Shown here: in pieces, positions 27,708 through 35,599 of the stretch
Layout of the letters: every line of letters begins with the position of its first letter
How positions within the stretch are numbered: the stretch's first letter is position 1
From: Roseibium aggregatum
Lineage (GTDB): Bacteria > Pseudomonadota > Alphaproteobacteria > Rhizobiales > Stappiaceae
Assembly: GCF_017309185.1 (NCBI RefSeq)
Contig: NZ_JAEKJZ010000001.1
Location: 1,116,001 to 1,180,000 of the forward strand
Length of the DNA stretch: 64,000 nt
Reading direction: 5' to 3'
Position numbers and translations under genes: made by a program
Notes under the pieces: model-generated
Database searches by the model: none
What the model saw: only the letters and a program-made list of their open reading frames with translations
What the model was told of the DNA's origin: nothing

Positions 27708-27759
27708 TTTGCAAATTTGATTGGAATGCGCATTTTTGCTTCTCTAATTTGCAAATTTG
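27708..27759. promoter_or_regulatory. Repeated 12-bp operator candidates between VOC and LysR genes
   Basis: TTTGCAAATTTG occurs twice in the same orientation, at 27708-27719 and 27748-27759, exactly 40 bp apart. Each contains the palindrome AATTTGCAAATT or part of it. The second ends directly at the LysR gene's ribosome site. Confidence 0.5.
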
Positions 27760-27769
27760 GAGAGTATGC

Positions 27770-28651
27770 GTGGACTGGAACTATCTTCGAACCTTTCATG
27801 CCGTCGCCGAGACAGGCAGCCTGACGGCAGCGGCAGACCGGCTCGGGATTTCGCACGCAACGGCATTCCGGCACATCAAGGCGTTCGAGACCGATCTGGG
27901 ATCCCGGCTCTTCGAAAAGGTCAGGGGCCGTTACAGGTTGACCGAGGCGGGATCGGACATTGTCGATCTCGTCCGGACGGTGGCGGTTTCGGTCGAGGAC
28001 ATCGATCGGAAAATTACAGGCTCGGACATCGCGCTGAAAGGAAGGGTCAGGCTCACCGCGCCTGCGAGTTTTTCCTGCCATTTCCTGCCGCAACTTCTGT
28101 CCGGTCTCCGAAACGCATTTCCCAGGATCACCGTGGAACTTCTGTCTTCGAATGAAGAAGTCAACATGTCGAGCCGGGCCTCCGAGATCGCGCTCAGGGT
28201 GACGCCGGAGCCGCCCGAGCATCTGATCGGACGAAAGATCGCCGACATTCCCTGGGGCATTTACGGAAGCGAGGATTACTTCCGTCTCCACGGTGTTCCG
28301 GAAAGCCTGGAAGAACTCGATCGGCATCTTCTTATCGGGGCGACGGGAGGGCTCGCGCGGCGGCAGGGCTTTGCGTATCTCGACAAGATGTTCAGAGAGC
28401 GAATTGTTTCCAGATGCGACGATCTCATGGCCATGGCCGCCTTTGCCCGTCATGGGCAGGGACTGGCGCTCCTGCCCGGGGATGTCGCGGCGGAGGGGCT
28501 GGAGCTGGCTTTTCGTCCGGCCCTTCTGCCTCCAAATCAGCTTTGGCTGCTGACACATCCGGATTTGCGGCATGTCGAAAGGGTTCGACAGGTAATGCGC
28601 CATCTGGGAGACGTGTTGAAAAAAGATGAGCGGTTGGTGTCGCCCGTTTGA
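27770..28651 (+). CDS. LysR family transcriptional regulator
   Basis: 293 residues. The N-terminal helix-turn-helix (MDWNYLRTFHAVAETGSLTA, ADRLGISHATAFRHIKAFE) and the LysR substrate-binding fold (KGRVRLTAPASFSCHFLPQL, GQGLALLPGDVA) are clear. The start is GTG 27770 with GGAGAG five bases upstream; the frame is open further up but DWNYLRTF is the normal beginning. It is divergent from the VOC gene and should bind the shared promoter region. The effector is unknown. Confidence 0.9.
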   Translation: MDWNYLRTFHAVAETGSLTAAADRLGISHATAFRHIKAFETDLGSRLFEKVRGRYRLTEAGSDIVDLVRTVAVSVEDIDRKITGSDIALKGRVRLTAPASFSCHFLPQLLSGLRNAFPRITVELLSSNEEVNMSSRASEIALRVTPEPPEHLIGRKIADIPWGIYGSEDYFRLHGVPESLEELDRHLLIGATGGLARRQGFAYLDKMFRERIVSRCDDLMAMAAFARHGQGLALLPGDVAAEGLELAFRPALLPPNQLWLLTHPDLRHVERVRQVMRHLGDVLKKDERLVSPV

Positions 28652-28669
28652 AAAAGGGAAAGCCTGGCG

Positions 28670-29974
28670 TCAGGAAACGGAAGATTTGCCGATTGGTCCG
28701 GCAAGGGCCAGGAGGCGTTCCGCCGTTCCCGAGACGCCGGGTTCCCCGGCCATGATTTCCGCCGCGCACCGGGCCCCGTCTTGAAACGTCTTGTCTTCAA
28801 GGTCTTTCAGTGCTTCGGCCAGACTGTCCGCCGTCAGGCGCTTTCGCGGAATTGGAGCTGGGCCGGCTCCAACCCTGTTGATCCGCTCTCCCCAGAACGG
28901 CTGATCGGCGAAAAAGGGGCAGACAAGGGTCGGTTTGCCCCAGCGCAGCCCCTCGTGTGTGGTGCCCGCGCCGCCGTGATGAACGACAGCGCGGCACTTT
29001 GGGAAAAGCCAGCTGTGAGGCGCTTTGTCGAGAAGGAAGACATTGCCGGAGAGTGCTCCATACAAGTCGTCGCTCTCTAGGCCGCCCCAGCCTGTGGCGA
29101 GAACCGCGCGCTGTCCGGTCTCCTTAAGCGCCACAAGGATTGTTTGTTTCAGGTCTTTGGGGGCCTCACTCGGCATGGAGCCGAAGCCGATATAGATCGG
29201 AGCCGGTCCGGCTTCGAGAAAGGCCGACAGGTCCGCGGGTGGACGGTAGTCCGGCTCGGGACGGGTGAACCAGTAACCGCAGATCCAGTCGTCTGCCGGC
29301 CAGTCCTCGGGCTCAGGCACGAGAGCACGGGAAAAGGCCTGAAGACCGAGCGTCCGGCCGCCCTCCGGCGTGTGACCGTCTATCAGGTCGCCCGCCATGG
29401 CGAACTCCGCCGGAGCGTGGGACTTGACGGCGCTCATCAGCGGAGCGAGCCCCACCTTGATCAGCTTGCGGGCCGCACCGTAGCTCTTACGGTTCAGATA
29501 GGAACCGAAATCCGGCAGAGCGAACAGCGGAACCGGAAAGTCTCCGGTTGGGGTTGTTACTGGTTGCAAGACCGTTGGCAGGGCAGGGACATTGAGACGT
29601 CTGCCAACGAGCGTCATCACCGCAGCCTTCAGATTGAACAGAATGAGATCGGGTTTTTCCTCCAGGCCGGTCTCCCAAAGCACCCGCGCGGTTTCCTTCT
29701 GCAGCCGGAGACTGTGACGCGCCGCCGCGATCTTGCCGCGAAAGGAAAACAGTGCCTGCCTGACTTCAGGCATTTGCAGCAGCGTCTGGTAGTTGACTGG
29801 AACCGGCCTGGCCCTGGCGCCGGCCCTTTCGATCATGTCCTCGAACCCTTCGCCGGTGCTTAGCACGACTTCTGCGCCGAGATCGGTCAGCTCCCGGGCA
29901 AGGGCGGCATAGGGCTGGACGTCGCCACGCGTGCCGAGCGAGGCGATCATTATTTTTGGCTTGGGTGCGGACAT
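28670..29974 (-). CDS. UDP-glycosyltransferase, sterol 3-beta-glucosyltransferase-like
   Basis: 434 residues with a GT-B fold of family 1/28. The N-terminal start KIMIASLGTRGDVQPYAALA is the signature of sterol glucosyltransferase/UGT80-type enzymes, and the C-terminal nucleotide-sugar site HHGGAGTTHEGLRWGKPTLV followed by PFFADQPFWGERINRVGAGP is intact. It probably transfers glucose from UDP-glucose to a lipid or hopanoid/sterol-like acceptor; the acceptor is inference. ATG 29974 (MSAPKPKIMI) fits the family; the frame is open 40 codons further up. Confidence 0.85.
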   Translation of the reverse strand: MSAPKPKIMIASLGTRGDVQPYAALARELTDLGAEVVLSTGEGFEDMIERAGARARPVPVNYQTLLQMPEVRQALFSFRGKIAAARHSLRLQKETARVLWETGLEEKPDLILFNLKAAVMTLVGRRLNVPALPTVLQPVTTPTGDFPVPLFALPDFGSYLNRKSYGAARKLIKVGLAPLMSAVKSHAPAEFAMAGDLIDGHTPEGGRTLGLQAFSRALVPEPEDWPADDWICGYWFTRPEPDYRPPADLSAFLEAGPAPIYIGFGSMPSEAPKDLKQTILVALKETGQRAVLATGWGGLESDDLYGALSGNVFLLDKAPHSWLFPKCRAVVHHGGAGTTHEGLRWGKPTLVCPFFADQPFWGERINRVGAGPAPIPRKRLTADSLAEALKDLEDKTFQDGARCAAEIMAGEPGVSGTAERLLALAGPIGKSSVS

Positions 29975-30102
29975 GACAATAGCCGATTCGAAAGGAGGGT
30001 TGGCGCACCGCCTCAAATGGCTGTCCGCGCGCCTGATTGCAACCGTCCGGAAGATCGCTCTACAGTCGCGGCTAACGCAGGGCTCATGTTTCAAGGAACC
30101 TC

Positions 30103-30528
30103 ATGCAAACGACTTTCACGCTTCGAACCGAAGGCCAGGGCCTCTACGAATTCACCCGCTCCATCGCCGGCTGGCTATCCGGGGAGAGCTGTGGCAACGG
30201 ACTTCTGACGCTCTTCGTCCGCCACACCTCCTGTTCCCTGCTTGTTCAGGAAAACGCCGATCCGGATGTACAGGTGGATCTGAAAGCCTTTTTTGAACGC
30301 CTGGTGCCACCGGCCGATCATGCGTCCATGCGCTATCTGACCCACACGCTGGAGGGGCCCGACGACATGCCCGCGCACATCAAGTCCGCGCTTTTGCCTG
30401 TCTCCCTCTCCATACCGGTCTCCGGCGGACGTATGGCGCTTGGCACCTGGCAGGGGATCTATCTCGTCGAACATCGCGTCAGACCGCACCAAAGACAGGT
30501 GGCGGCGCATTTCCTGAGCGACCGGTGA
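30103..30528 (+). CDS. YjbQ family protein (UPF0047, secondary thiamine-phosphate synthase)
   Basis: 141 residues, the normal length. The family motifs LLTLFVRHTSCSLLVQENAD, ADHASMRYLTHTLEGPDDMP and PVSLSIPVSGGRMALGTWQG are all present, with conserved His and Glu residues at the active site. Some members can replace thiamine phosphate synthase at low efficiency; the real role is not settled. Divergent from the glycosyltransferase gene, convergent with the SDR gene. Confidence 0.9.
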   Translation: MQTTFTLRTEGQGLYEFTRSIAGWLSGESCGNGLLTLFVRHTSCSLLVQENADPDVQVDLKAFFERLVPPADHASMRYLTHTLEGPDDMPAHIKSALLPVSLSIPVSGGRMALGTWQGIYLVEHRVRPHQRQVAAHFLSDR

Positions 30529-30608
30529 ACCTCATGACCGTTCAACGAAAAAAAGCCCCCGACAGAGAAGTCGGCAGTTTAAGTATCTGAGCATCAGAGA
30601 GATTTTCG

Positions 30609-30636
30609 AAAAGTGTGACGCTGCATCACACTTTTT
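30609..30636. terminator. Bidirectional terminator between convergent genes
   Basis: AAAAGTGTGA, loop CGCTGCA, TCACACTTTT: a perfect 10-bp stem with A run on one side and T run on the other, midway between yjbQ (+) and the SDR gene (-). Confidence 0.75.
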
Positions 30637-30667
30637 GAAACCGGTTCGGCCGTTGCCGGAGAGGGCT

Positions 30668-31420
30668 CTAGCTTCTCAAGGCGGGCAGGCCGACCCCGGT
30701 GCTTTCGAAACCGCCGTCGGAGGCGATGATCTGGCCGGTGACATAGCTGGCCTGATCCGAGCACAGGAATGCGATCACTTCCGCGATCTCGATTTCCGAG
30801 CCGTAGCGGTTGAGCGGAATGGCATCGTGGTAGGCGTCGATGATTTCCTGCGTGTGAACCGCCATGGCGAGCTTGGTGCGGACCGGACCCGGACAGACGC
30901 AGTTGGCGCGTATGCCGTATTCGCCGAGTTCCGCGGCCTGCTGCCGGGTCAGCTGGATGACGGCCGCCTTCGAGGTGCCGTAGGCCACCCGGAGCGTCGA
31001 GGCACGTAGCCCCGAGATGGAAGCGATGTTCACGATGGACCCGCGAGTGTCCTTCAACGCCGGAATCGCGGCTTGGGTGACAAGGAAGACACCGTCAAGA
31101 TTGGTGTCCATCACCCGGCGCCACATGGCGAAATCCGTCTGCTCGATCGGGCCGAACTCCGCGACGCCCGCATTGTTGACCACCGCGTCGAGCCTGCCGA
31201 AGCGTCCGAGAATGGCGGGTATTGTCTCCGCCACCTGCTCCTCCGACGACACGTCACAGAAGAAAGGCATGGCGTCGTCCAGACCGCGGGCGGCCTTGTC
31301 CAGTTCGGGGGCGTCGCGGTCCAGCATCGCGACCTGCCACCCACGGGCAAGCATCAGATTGACGGTCGCAAGTCCGATTCCCCGGGCCGCCCCGGTGACC
31401 AGAGCAACTTTGTTGGCCAT
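30668..31420 (-). CDS. SDR family oxidoreductase
   Basis: 250 residues, classical short-chain dehydrogenase. Cofactor motif TGAARGIG (residues 9-16), Asp/Arg after the second strand (LDRDAPE) suggesting NAD or NADP, NNAG at about 85, catalytic Ser in NIASISG, and AYGTSKAAV for Tyr and Lys. The C-terminus ends DGGFESTGVGLPALRS. The substrate is unknown. Ribosome site GGGAGGAATC is strong. It has its own transcript, ended at the bidirectional hairpin near 30622. Confidence 0.92.
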   Translation of the reverse strand: MANKVALVTGAARGIGLATVNLMLARGWQVAMLDRDAPELDKAARGLDDAMPFFCDVSSEEQVAETIPAILGRFGRLDAVVNNAGVAEFGPIEQTDFAMWRRVMDTNLDGVFLVTQAAIPALKDTRGSIVNIASISGLRASTLRVAYGTSKAAVIQLTRQQAAELGEYGIRANCVCPGPVRTKLAMAVHTQEIIDAYHDAIPLNRYGSEIEIAEVIAFLCSDQASYVTGQIIASDGGFESTGVGLPALRS

Positions 31421-31513
31421 GATTCCTCCCTGGAACTTCGATTATTCAAACCATCTGGCAGGATTCCCGGCAAAAAGGCAAAGCAAAACGCCTTGTTGCA
31501 TCAGTCCCTTGCG

Positions 31514-31954
31514 TCAGCGCATGGAAATGCACACCTGGATGGCGCCGGCGTTGTCCCAAAGGGCGATGTTCTTGTCGTTGATTCTGAAGGCGTAGACCCC
31601 GGCGGGATTGGGGGTGTTCACCGCGAGAGCCGCGAATTCCGCGAAGGGAACGATACGGCCGGCCTGGTCGCGGACCAGCAGCTCTCCGAAAGCGTAGGAC
31701 TGATCGAATTTGTATCCATAGAGGGGACCGAGCTTTGCGGCGTCCTGACCGGAATAACCGCGCGGTCCCACAGGCTTGAACGTTCCGGCGATCACGCTCC
31801 AGCCGCCGCGATAGCTGACCTTCCGGATCTTGCCGTTGGGCAGGGACAATCTCTGCCAGCCCTGCTTGGACTGCACGTCGATACAGTGATCCGCGGCTTG
31901 CGCGAGGCTCGGGCCAAAACCGAAAAGGCAGACAACAAGGAACAGAAACCGCAT
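31514..31954 (-). CDS. Small secreted hypothetical protein
   Basis: 146 residues with a clear signal peptide MRFLFLVVCLFGFGPSLAQA (residues 1-20). The mature part has two Cys (HCIDVQ near the start and VCISMR at the end) that could form a disulfide, and a mixed beta pattern (RKVSYRGGWSVIAG, YGYKFDQSYAFGELLVRD). No family is recognised. ATG 31954 is chosen for the signal peptide; the frame continues 16 codons upstream. Confidence 0.75.
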   Translation of the reverse strand: MRFLFLVVCLFGFGPSLAQAADHCIDVQSKQGWQRLSLPNGKIRKVSYRGGWSVIAGTFKPVGPRGYSGQDAAKLGPLYGYKFDQSYAFGELLVRDQAGRIVPFAEFAALAVNTPNPAGVYAFRINDKNIALWDNAGAIQVCISMR

Positions 31955-32035
31955 GGTCACCGTAAGACGTTCGACTGAAAGACCATCGAAGTTGAACGCC
32001 ATACTCTGATCGCGTCAAGCGGTATAACGGTTCCG

Positions 32036-32173
32036 AGACAGGCGCCTCACGCAAGGCTCGCGCACGGTTGACTTGTAATTATTGACGAGTGGACCCACAT
32101 CTTCTGGTGAACGATGAGGGTCGTTCCTCCCCAGACTTGCGCCGGTTTTCCTGAAAACGCGGCGCATTTTTTT
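32036..32173 (+). ncRNA. Candidate intergenic small RNA
   Basis: TATAAC at 32023-32028 could be a -10 box, giving a start near 32036; TTGACT (32067) and TTGACG (32081) are other promoter-like boxes that would give shorter RNAs. The transcript would contain a small hairpin AACGA-TGAGGG-TCGTT, the unpaired anti-Shine-Dalgarno-like CCTCCCC (32126-32132), and end in a strong terminator. No + strand gene lies within 1.5 kb upstream, so the terminator needs another transcript. The 5' end is uncertain. Confidence 0.5.
32138..32173 (+). terminator. Orphan rho-independent terminator
   Basis: TGCGCCG plus GTTTTC, short loop CT, GAAAAC, bulged G, CGGCGCA, then seven T. Thirteen base pairs with one bulge, followed by a perfect T run on the + strand. 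Confidence 0.8.
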
Positions 32174-32289
32174 ATGATTTCATCCGCGGTGCAAAATTTT
32201 TGTGGCTTGCCATATGTCGCTTGTGTTGAAAATAGAAGTCTGCGCCGAATGCTCTTCATTGAATCGAGCAGTCGTTCGGCGCGGGGGCG

Positions 32290-32320
32290 GCCCGCGCCGT
32301 CGGACGGGGACGGCGCGGGC
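32290..32320 (-). terminator. GC-rich hairpin downstream of the YdcH-like gene
   Basis: GCCCGCGCCGTC and GACGGCGCGGGC form a perfect 12-bp stem with a 7-nt loop, 28 bp after the stop on the minus strand. No T run follows, so it may stabilise the mRNA end or act with Rho. Confidence 0.5.
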
Positions 32321-32347
32321 TCTCACACCGGCCTGAAAAGGAGGGGC

Positions 32348-32602
32348 TCAGGGCGCGGTGTTTGCCGCAGCCGCCAGAAGGGCGGCAATCTGGTCTTTCA
32401 GGTGCAGGCGTTTCTTTTTCAGGTCTTCCAGCACTTCGTCGGAAGCAGGTGCCACGTCCGTTTCAATACGATGCACTTCACGGTTCACGGTGTGATATTC
32501 GTCCGCCAACCGGGCAAAATGGGCGTCATTCGTTTTCAGCTGATGCAACGTTTCTGTCGCTTCCGGGAATTCTTCATGCAGTTCGTGCGGCACGTGGCTC
32601 AT
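32348..32602 (-). CDS. YdcH family protein (DUF465)
   Basis: 84 residues, helical, of the DUF465/YdcH family: FARLADEYHTVNREVHRIET followed by DVAP, then EVLEDLKKKRLHLKDQIAAL. The function is unknown; members are small cytosolic proteins. ATG 32602 with a perfect AGGAGG is clearly the start; the frame is open a further 48 codons upstream without reason. Confidence 0.88.
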   Translation of the reverse strand: MSHVPHELHEEFPEATETLHQLKTNDAHFARLADEYHTVNREVHRIETDVAPASDEVLEDLKKKRLHLKDQIAALLAAAANTAP

Positions 32603-32857
32603 GCTTTTCCTCCTCTTGAGGTTCTCAAATTGCCGTCTAGCGGCGCGATGTACTTTGAGAAAGATCAATTGCGGCGTGATTTGCGCGCGTGTTTTTCCCA
32701 AAGCGTTGTGGGGACGGCTTTTTTCATCAACCGCTGGAGAATGCAACCGGGTTTTGTCCGTCGGCCCGGGAACGCGGCGAAACCCGGGGTCTGTCCGCAG
32801 GCAGGCGGGAAGGCCGTCCGGTTGAGCCGTGGAAATAGAGCGCCGACGGCGGTGAGG

Positions 32858-34120
32858 TCAGACGGAGGCGGCAACCCCTTGGAGCCGTTCGGTAAACCAG
32901 ACGGTTGCCAGAATGGAAATACCGGCGAGGGCGCCCATGCGCATGGGGTTCAAGGCGGGTTCAGCCAGACGTTTCAGCACGAGGACAAGGGAGAGTGTCG
33001 CGGTCAGAATGACAAGCTGACCGACTTCGATACCGATGTTGAACGCCAGAAGCGCAGGAAGGAGATCCGGTGCGTCGCGGCCCAGAATATCTCCCAGGAC
33101 AAAGGAAAAGCCCAGACCGTGCAGAAGCCCGATGGCACCGAACACGACAATCGAGCCTGACCGCCTGACCATGGCCGCGACCGCCGCATAGAGCACGGAG
33201 GCGGCAATCGCCGCCTCGACGGCCGGAATGAACCAGGGCCAGGACGGGGTCGCACCCAGAAAGGTCAGGATCAGCGTCACCGAGTGACCGACCGTGAAGG
33301 CGGTAACGAGCCAGACGAGCTTGCGGATCGATCCGACGCCGAGCGCCATGGCGACGACCAGAAGAACGTGGTCGAGGCCTTCGAGAATGTGCAGGACGCC
33401 CTGCTGCCCGAAATGGATGAATGTCGACAGGCGCGAGCCGTCCATGAAGACTTTCGTTTCGAGCTGCCCGGGCACCGTCGCCGAGACCGGCGGCTCGGTT
33501 CTCGCATCGAGCAGGTGATTGTCGATGGAAATCCCCGGACCGGGTAAAAGGGGCGCGTAGCCTGAACGGAGACCGAGGATGCCCGAGGAGTCGTTGCTGG
33601 TCAGCCGGACTTCGTAGTCGATCACCGCTTCGCCGAATGCGGGGTCCTGTGGGGCGCCTGCCTTCGAAATGGCGCTCCGTGCCGCCTCAACGGAGGTGAG
33701 TGCGTGGTCCGGGCGCCGTGCATGGACGGCAAAACCCGCAATCCCGGCTTCAAGATCCAACCCGGCTTGGGAAAACTTCAGCGCGTTGACCAGGCGGTCT
33801 TCAAATCCGCCCTGGTCCGCGGCAATCGCCGTCATGTCGACAACGTAACGGCTGCCGCCGGAAGTTCTTTCAAAGCGCAGGTAGGGCGACACCAGCGGGA
33901 CCTGCTCGACCTGTGACCTTCCGATGAGATCCGAGAAAACCAGGGGCGCCGGAACGCGGACAAAAGCGGTCAGGGTTCCGTTTTCTTTCGTGACAAGAAC
34001 GGTTCTGACCTTGGTGCCCTCGGAAAAATGCGCGAAGGCGGACGCAAGGCAAAGAAAACAGATGAAGACCCCGGCGCAACCAACGCGGCCGATTCGGAAA
34101 AACGTCACGATCAGGGGCAT
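32858..34120 (-). CDS. HupE/UreJ family membrane protein
   Basis: 420 residues. Signal peptide (about 1-30), a periplasmic N-terminal part (30-230), then about seven membrane helices (from residue 235) with HFGQQGVLHILEGLDHVLLV, FTVGHSVTLILTF, and LLHGLGFSFVLGD, the His/Asp/Glu motifs of HupE/UreJ-2 proteins that move Ni or Co. The long N-terminal domain is common in stand-alone members, which have no hydrogenase or urease nearby, as here. Metal uptake or efflux is likely, but the metal is not known. Confidence 0.85.
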   Translation of the reverse strand: MPLIVTFFRIGRVGCAGVFICFLCLASAFAHFSEGTKVRTVLVTKENGTLTAFVRVPAPLVFSDLIGRSQVEQVPLVSPYLRFERTSGGSRYVVDMTAIAADQGGFEDRLVNALKFSQAGLDLEAGIAGFAVHARRPDHALTSVEAARSAISKAGAPQDPAFGEAVIDYEVRLTSNDSSGILGLRSGYAPLLPGPGISIDNHLLDARTEPPVSATVPGQLETKVFMDGSRLSTFIHFGQQGVLHILEGLDHVLLVVAMALGVGSIRKLVWLVTAFTVGHSVTLILTFLGATPSWPWFIPAVEAAIAASVLYAAVAAMVRRSGSIVVFGAIGLLHGLGFSFVLGDILGRDAPDLLPALLAFNIGIEVGQLVILTATLSLVLVLKRLAEPALNPMRMGALAGISILATVWFTERLQGVAASV

Positions 34121-34454
34121 GCGCTCGTTCCGGAAACAGGTCCACCGGGGACAGGAAAGATGATCGGGAAACCAGACTACACGGCCTCGGGCTTTCCGTC
34201 AGAACTTTTGCCGCAAAGCCGAAGCCGGTGACCCTCGAAATATTTGTAGTAGGTGTCGCGAGTGCCCGGTCAAAAGACCGGCCTGCCTGGAGCTGCGCTT
34301 CCGTAAGAACGGTGGCTGCCTGTCAGGAGCATTCATGTGCGGCCGGTCTGATTTCAAAGAAAGAGCGGGACCCTGCCGGCGCATCTCCTGACGCAAGGCT
34401 GTCAGGAGACCCTTGATAAGGTGATCTCCATCACAGCAGCAATGGAGACTTCCG
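34121..34454. other. Intergenic region with stem-loop and CRP-like site
   Basis: No gene seen. It contains a perfect TCTCCTGAC/GTCAGGAGA stem-loop (34384-34409), an extra copy of GTCAGGAG at 34322, and a CRP-like palindrome at 34420-34435. Confidence 0.55.
34420..34435. promoter_or_regulatory. CRP-like binding site
   Basis: GGTGATCTCCATCACA matches the CRP consensus TGTGAT-N4-ATCACA at 11 of 12 specified positions. It lies 20 bp before the VOC start codon, so it overlaps the transcription start or leader, which would suggest repression. A hairpin sits just upstream. Confidence 0.5.
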
Positions 34455-34847
34455 ATGACATTCATGCCCGATCACTTCACTGTGTGGGTGGAGATCCCGG
34501 TAACCGATCTTGAGAAGGCGATCAGCTTCTACAATGGCGTTTTCAAAACGGAACTCAAACTTGTCACCGATATGGGACCGAACCCGCTGGCAATCTTCCC
34601 GGCAAAGGACGAGGGCGGTGTCGCCGGACACCTCTACCCCGGCACGCCGGCGGAGAGGGGCGCAGGTCCGACAGTGCATCTTGCCTGCCCGGACAGCCTC
34701 GAAGAGACCATGGAGCGTTTCGCGAAGGCCGGCGGCGAAGTTGTTTCCGACCCTGAGGCGATCCCTGCAGGCCGGTTCGCCTACGGCATCGATCCGGACG
34801 GCAACTCCGTCGGCATGTTCACTTTCTCACCGGACGCGCGCCGGTAG
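34455..34847 (+). CDS. VOC family protein
   Basis: 130 residues, vicinal oxygen chelate fold: FTVWVEIPVTDLEKAISFYN at the start, a glycine-rich middle (EGGVAGHLYPGTPAERGAGP), and GRFAYGIDPDGNSVGMFTF at the end with the usual metal Glu replaced. Members bind metals or small ligands. The ATG has GGAGA upstream. It is followed 24 bp on by a WYL regulator gene, a pairing common in Alphaproteobacteria. Confidence 0.88.
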   Translation: MTFMPDHFTVWVEIPVTDLEKAISFYNGVFKTELKLVTDMGPNPLAIFPAKDEGGVAGHLYPGTPAERGAGPTVHLACPDSLEETMERFAKAGGEVVSDPEAIPAGRFAYGIDPDGNSVGMFTFSPDARR

Positions 34848-34871
34848 ACCGCTCCTCTGGGAGCACCGGAC

Positions 34872-35573
34872 ATGAGACGCGCCGACCGCCTTTTCCAGAT
34901 CGTTCAGCATCTGCGTGGCGGCCGGCTCGTCCGGGCGCGGCAGCTTTCGGAGTGGCTGGAAGTCTCGGAACGGACCATCTATCGCGACGTCGCCGATCTG
35001 CAGGCTTCCGGCGTTCCCATCGAGGGCGCGGCCGGGGTCGGTTACATCATGCGCGACGGTTACGAGATGCCGCCTCTCATGTTCACTCGCGAAGAAATCG
35101 TCGCCCTTCTGGCGGGCGCGCGCCTGATCCGCGCCTGGGGCGGAGCGGCAATGGCCCGCGCCGCGGAAGAAGCCATGATCAAGATCGACGCGGTTTTGCC
35201 GGAGAAGCTGAAGGTGCGGCAAAACGAGGTCGAGATCCATGCCTTCGCACCGGAAATGACGCCACAGGTCCGCAGCTATATCGATTTTCTCGAGACGGCC
35301 GCCGACACACGCAAGCGGCTGTCGATTGCCTATTCGGACAACAAGGGTGAAGACACCAACCGTGTGATCCGGCCCCTGGGACTGTGGTTCTGGGGCAAGG
35401 TCTGGACGCTGGTGGCCTGGTGCGAACTCCGCCAGGATTTCCGCATGTTCCGCCTGGACCGGATCGCGGAAATCCGCGAGACCGGCGAACGGTTCCGGCA
35501 GGAACCCGGCAAGACGCTCAAGGATTTTTATCGCTCGATGGAAGAGGAGGGACACAGCCGTCCCGGAGCGTGA
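34872..35573 (+). CDS. YafY family transcriptional regulator (HTH plus WYL)
   Basis: 233 residues. Helix-turn-helix of HTH_11 type (MRRADRLFQIVQHLRGGRLV, LEVSERTIYRDVADLQ), then a WYL domain (about 135-225; RPLGLWFWGKVWTLVAWCEL, FRMFRLDRI) which binds ligands such as nucleotides or nucleic acid. The WYL triad is changed to W-T-L. It is probably co-transcribed with the VOC gene and may control it. Confidence 0.9.
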   Translation: MRRADRLFQIVQHLRGGRLVRARQLSEWLEVSERTIYRDVADLQASGVPIEGAAGVGYIMRDGYEMPPLMFTREEIVALLAGARLIRAWGGAAMARAAEEAMIKIDAVLPEKLKVRQNEVEIHAFAPEMTPQVRSYIDFLETAADTRKRLSIAYSDNKGEDTNRVIRPLGLWFWGKVWTLVAWCELRQDFRMFRLDRIAEIRETGERFRQEPGKTLKDFYRSMEEEGHSRPGA

Positions 35574-35599
35574 GCCCCTGCGCCCCTGTGCACGTCCGG

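Larger units (their letters stand above)
31955..32347. other. Intergenic region with candidate small RNA
   Basis: 393 bp without a coding gene. It contains an orphan rho-independent terminator on the + strand (32138-32173), a possible promoter before it, and a perfect 12-bp GC hairpin at 32290-32320. Confidence 0.6.

Noticed and set aside
30609-30635. CRP-like TGTGA-TCACA palindrome
   Set aside because: The spacer is 7 bp, not 6, and it sits between convergent gene ends with A and T runs, so it is better explained as a bidirectional terminator.
32047-32259. 70-codon minus-strand frame
   Set aside because: Crosses the orphan terminator and candidate small RNA; no ribosome site or family.
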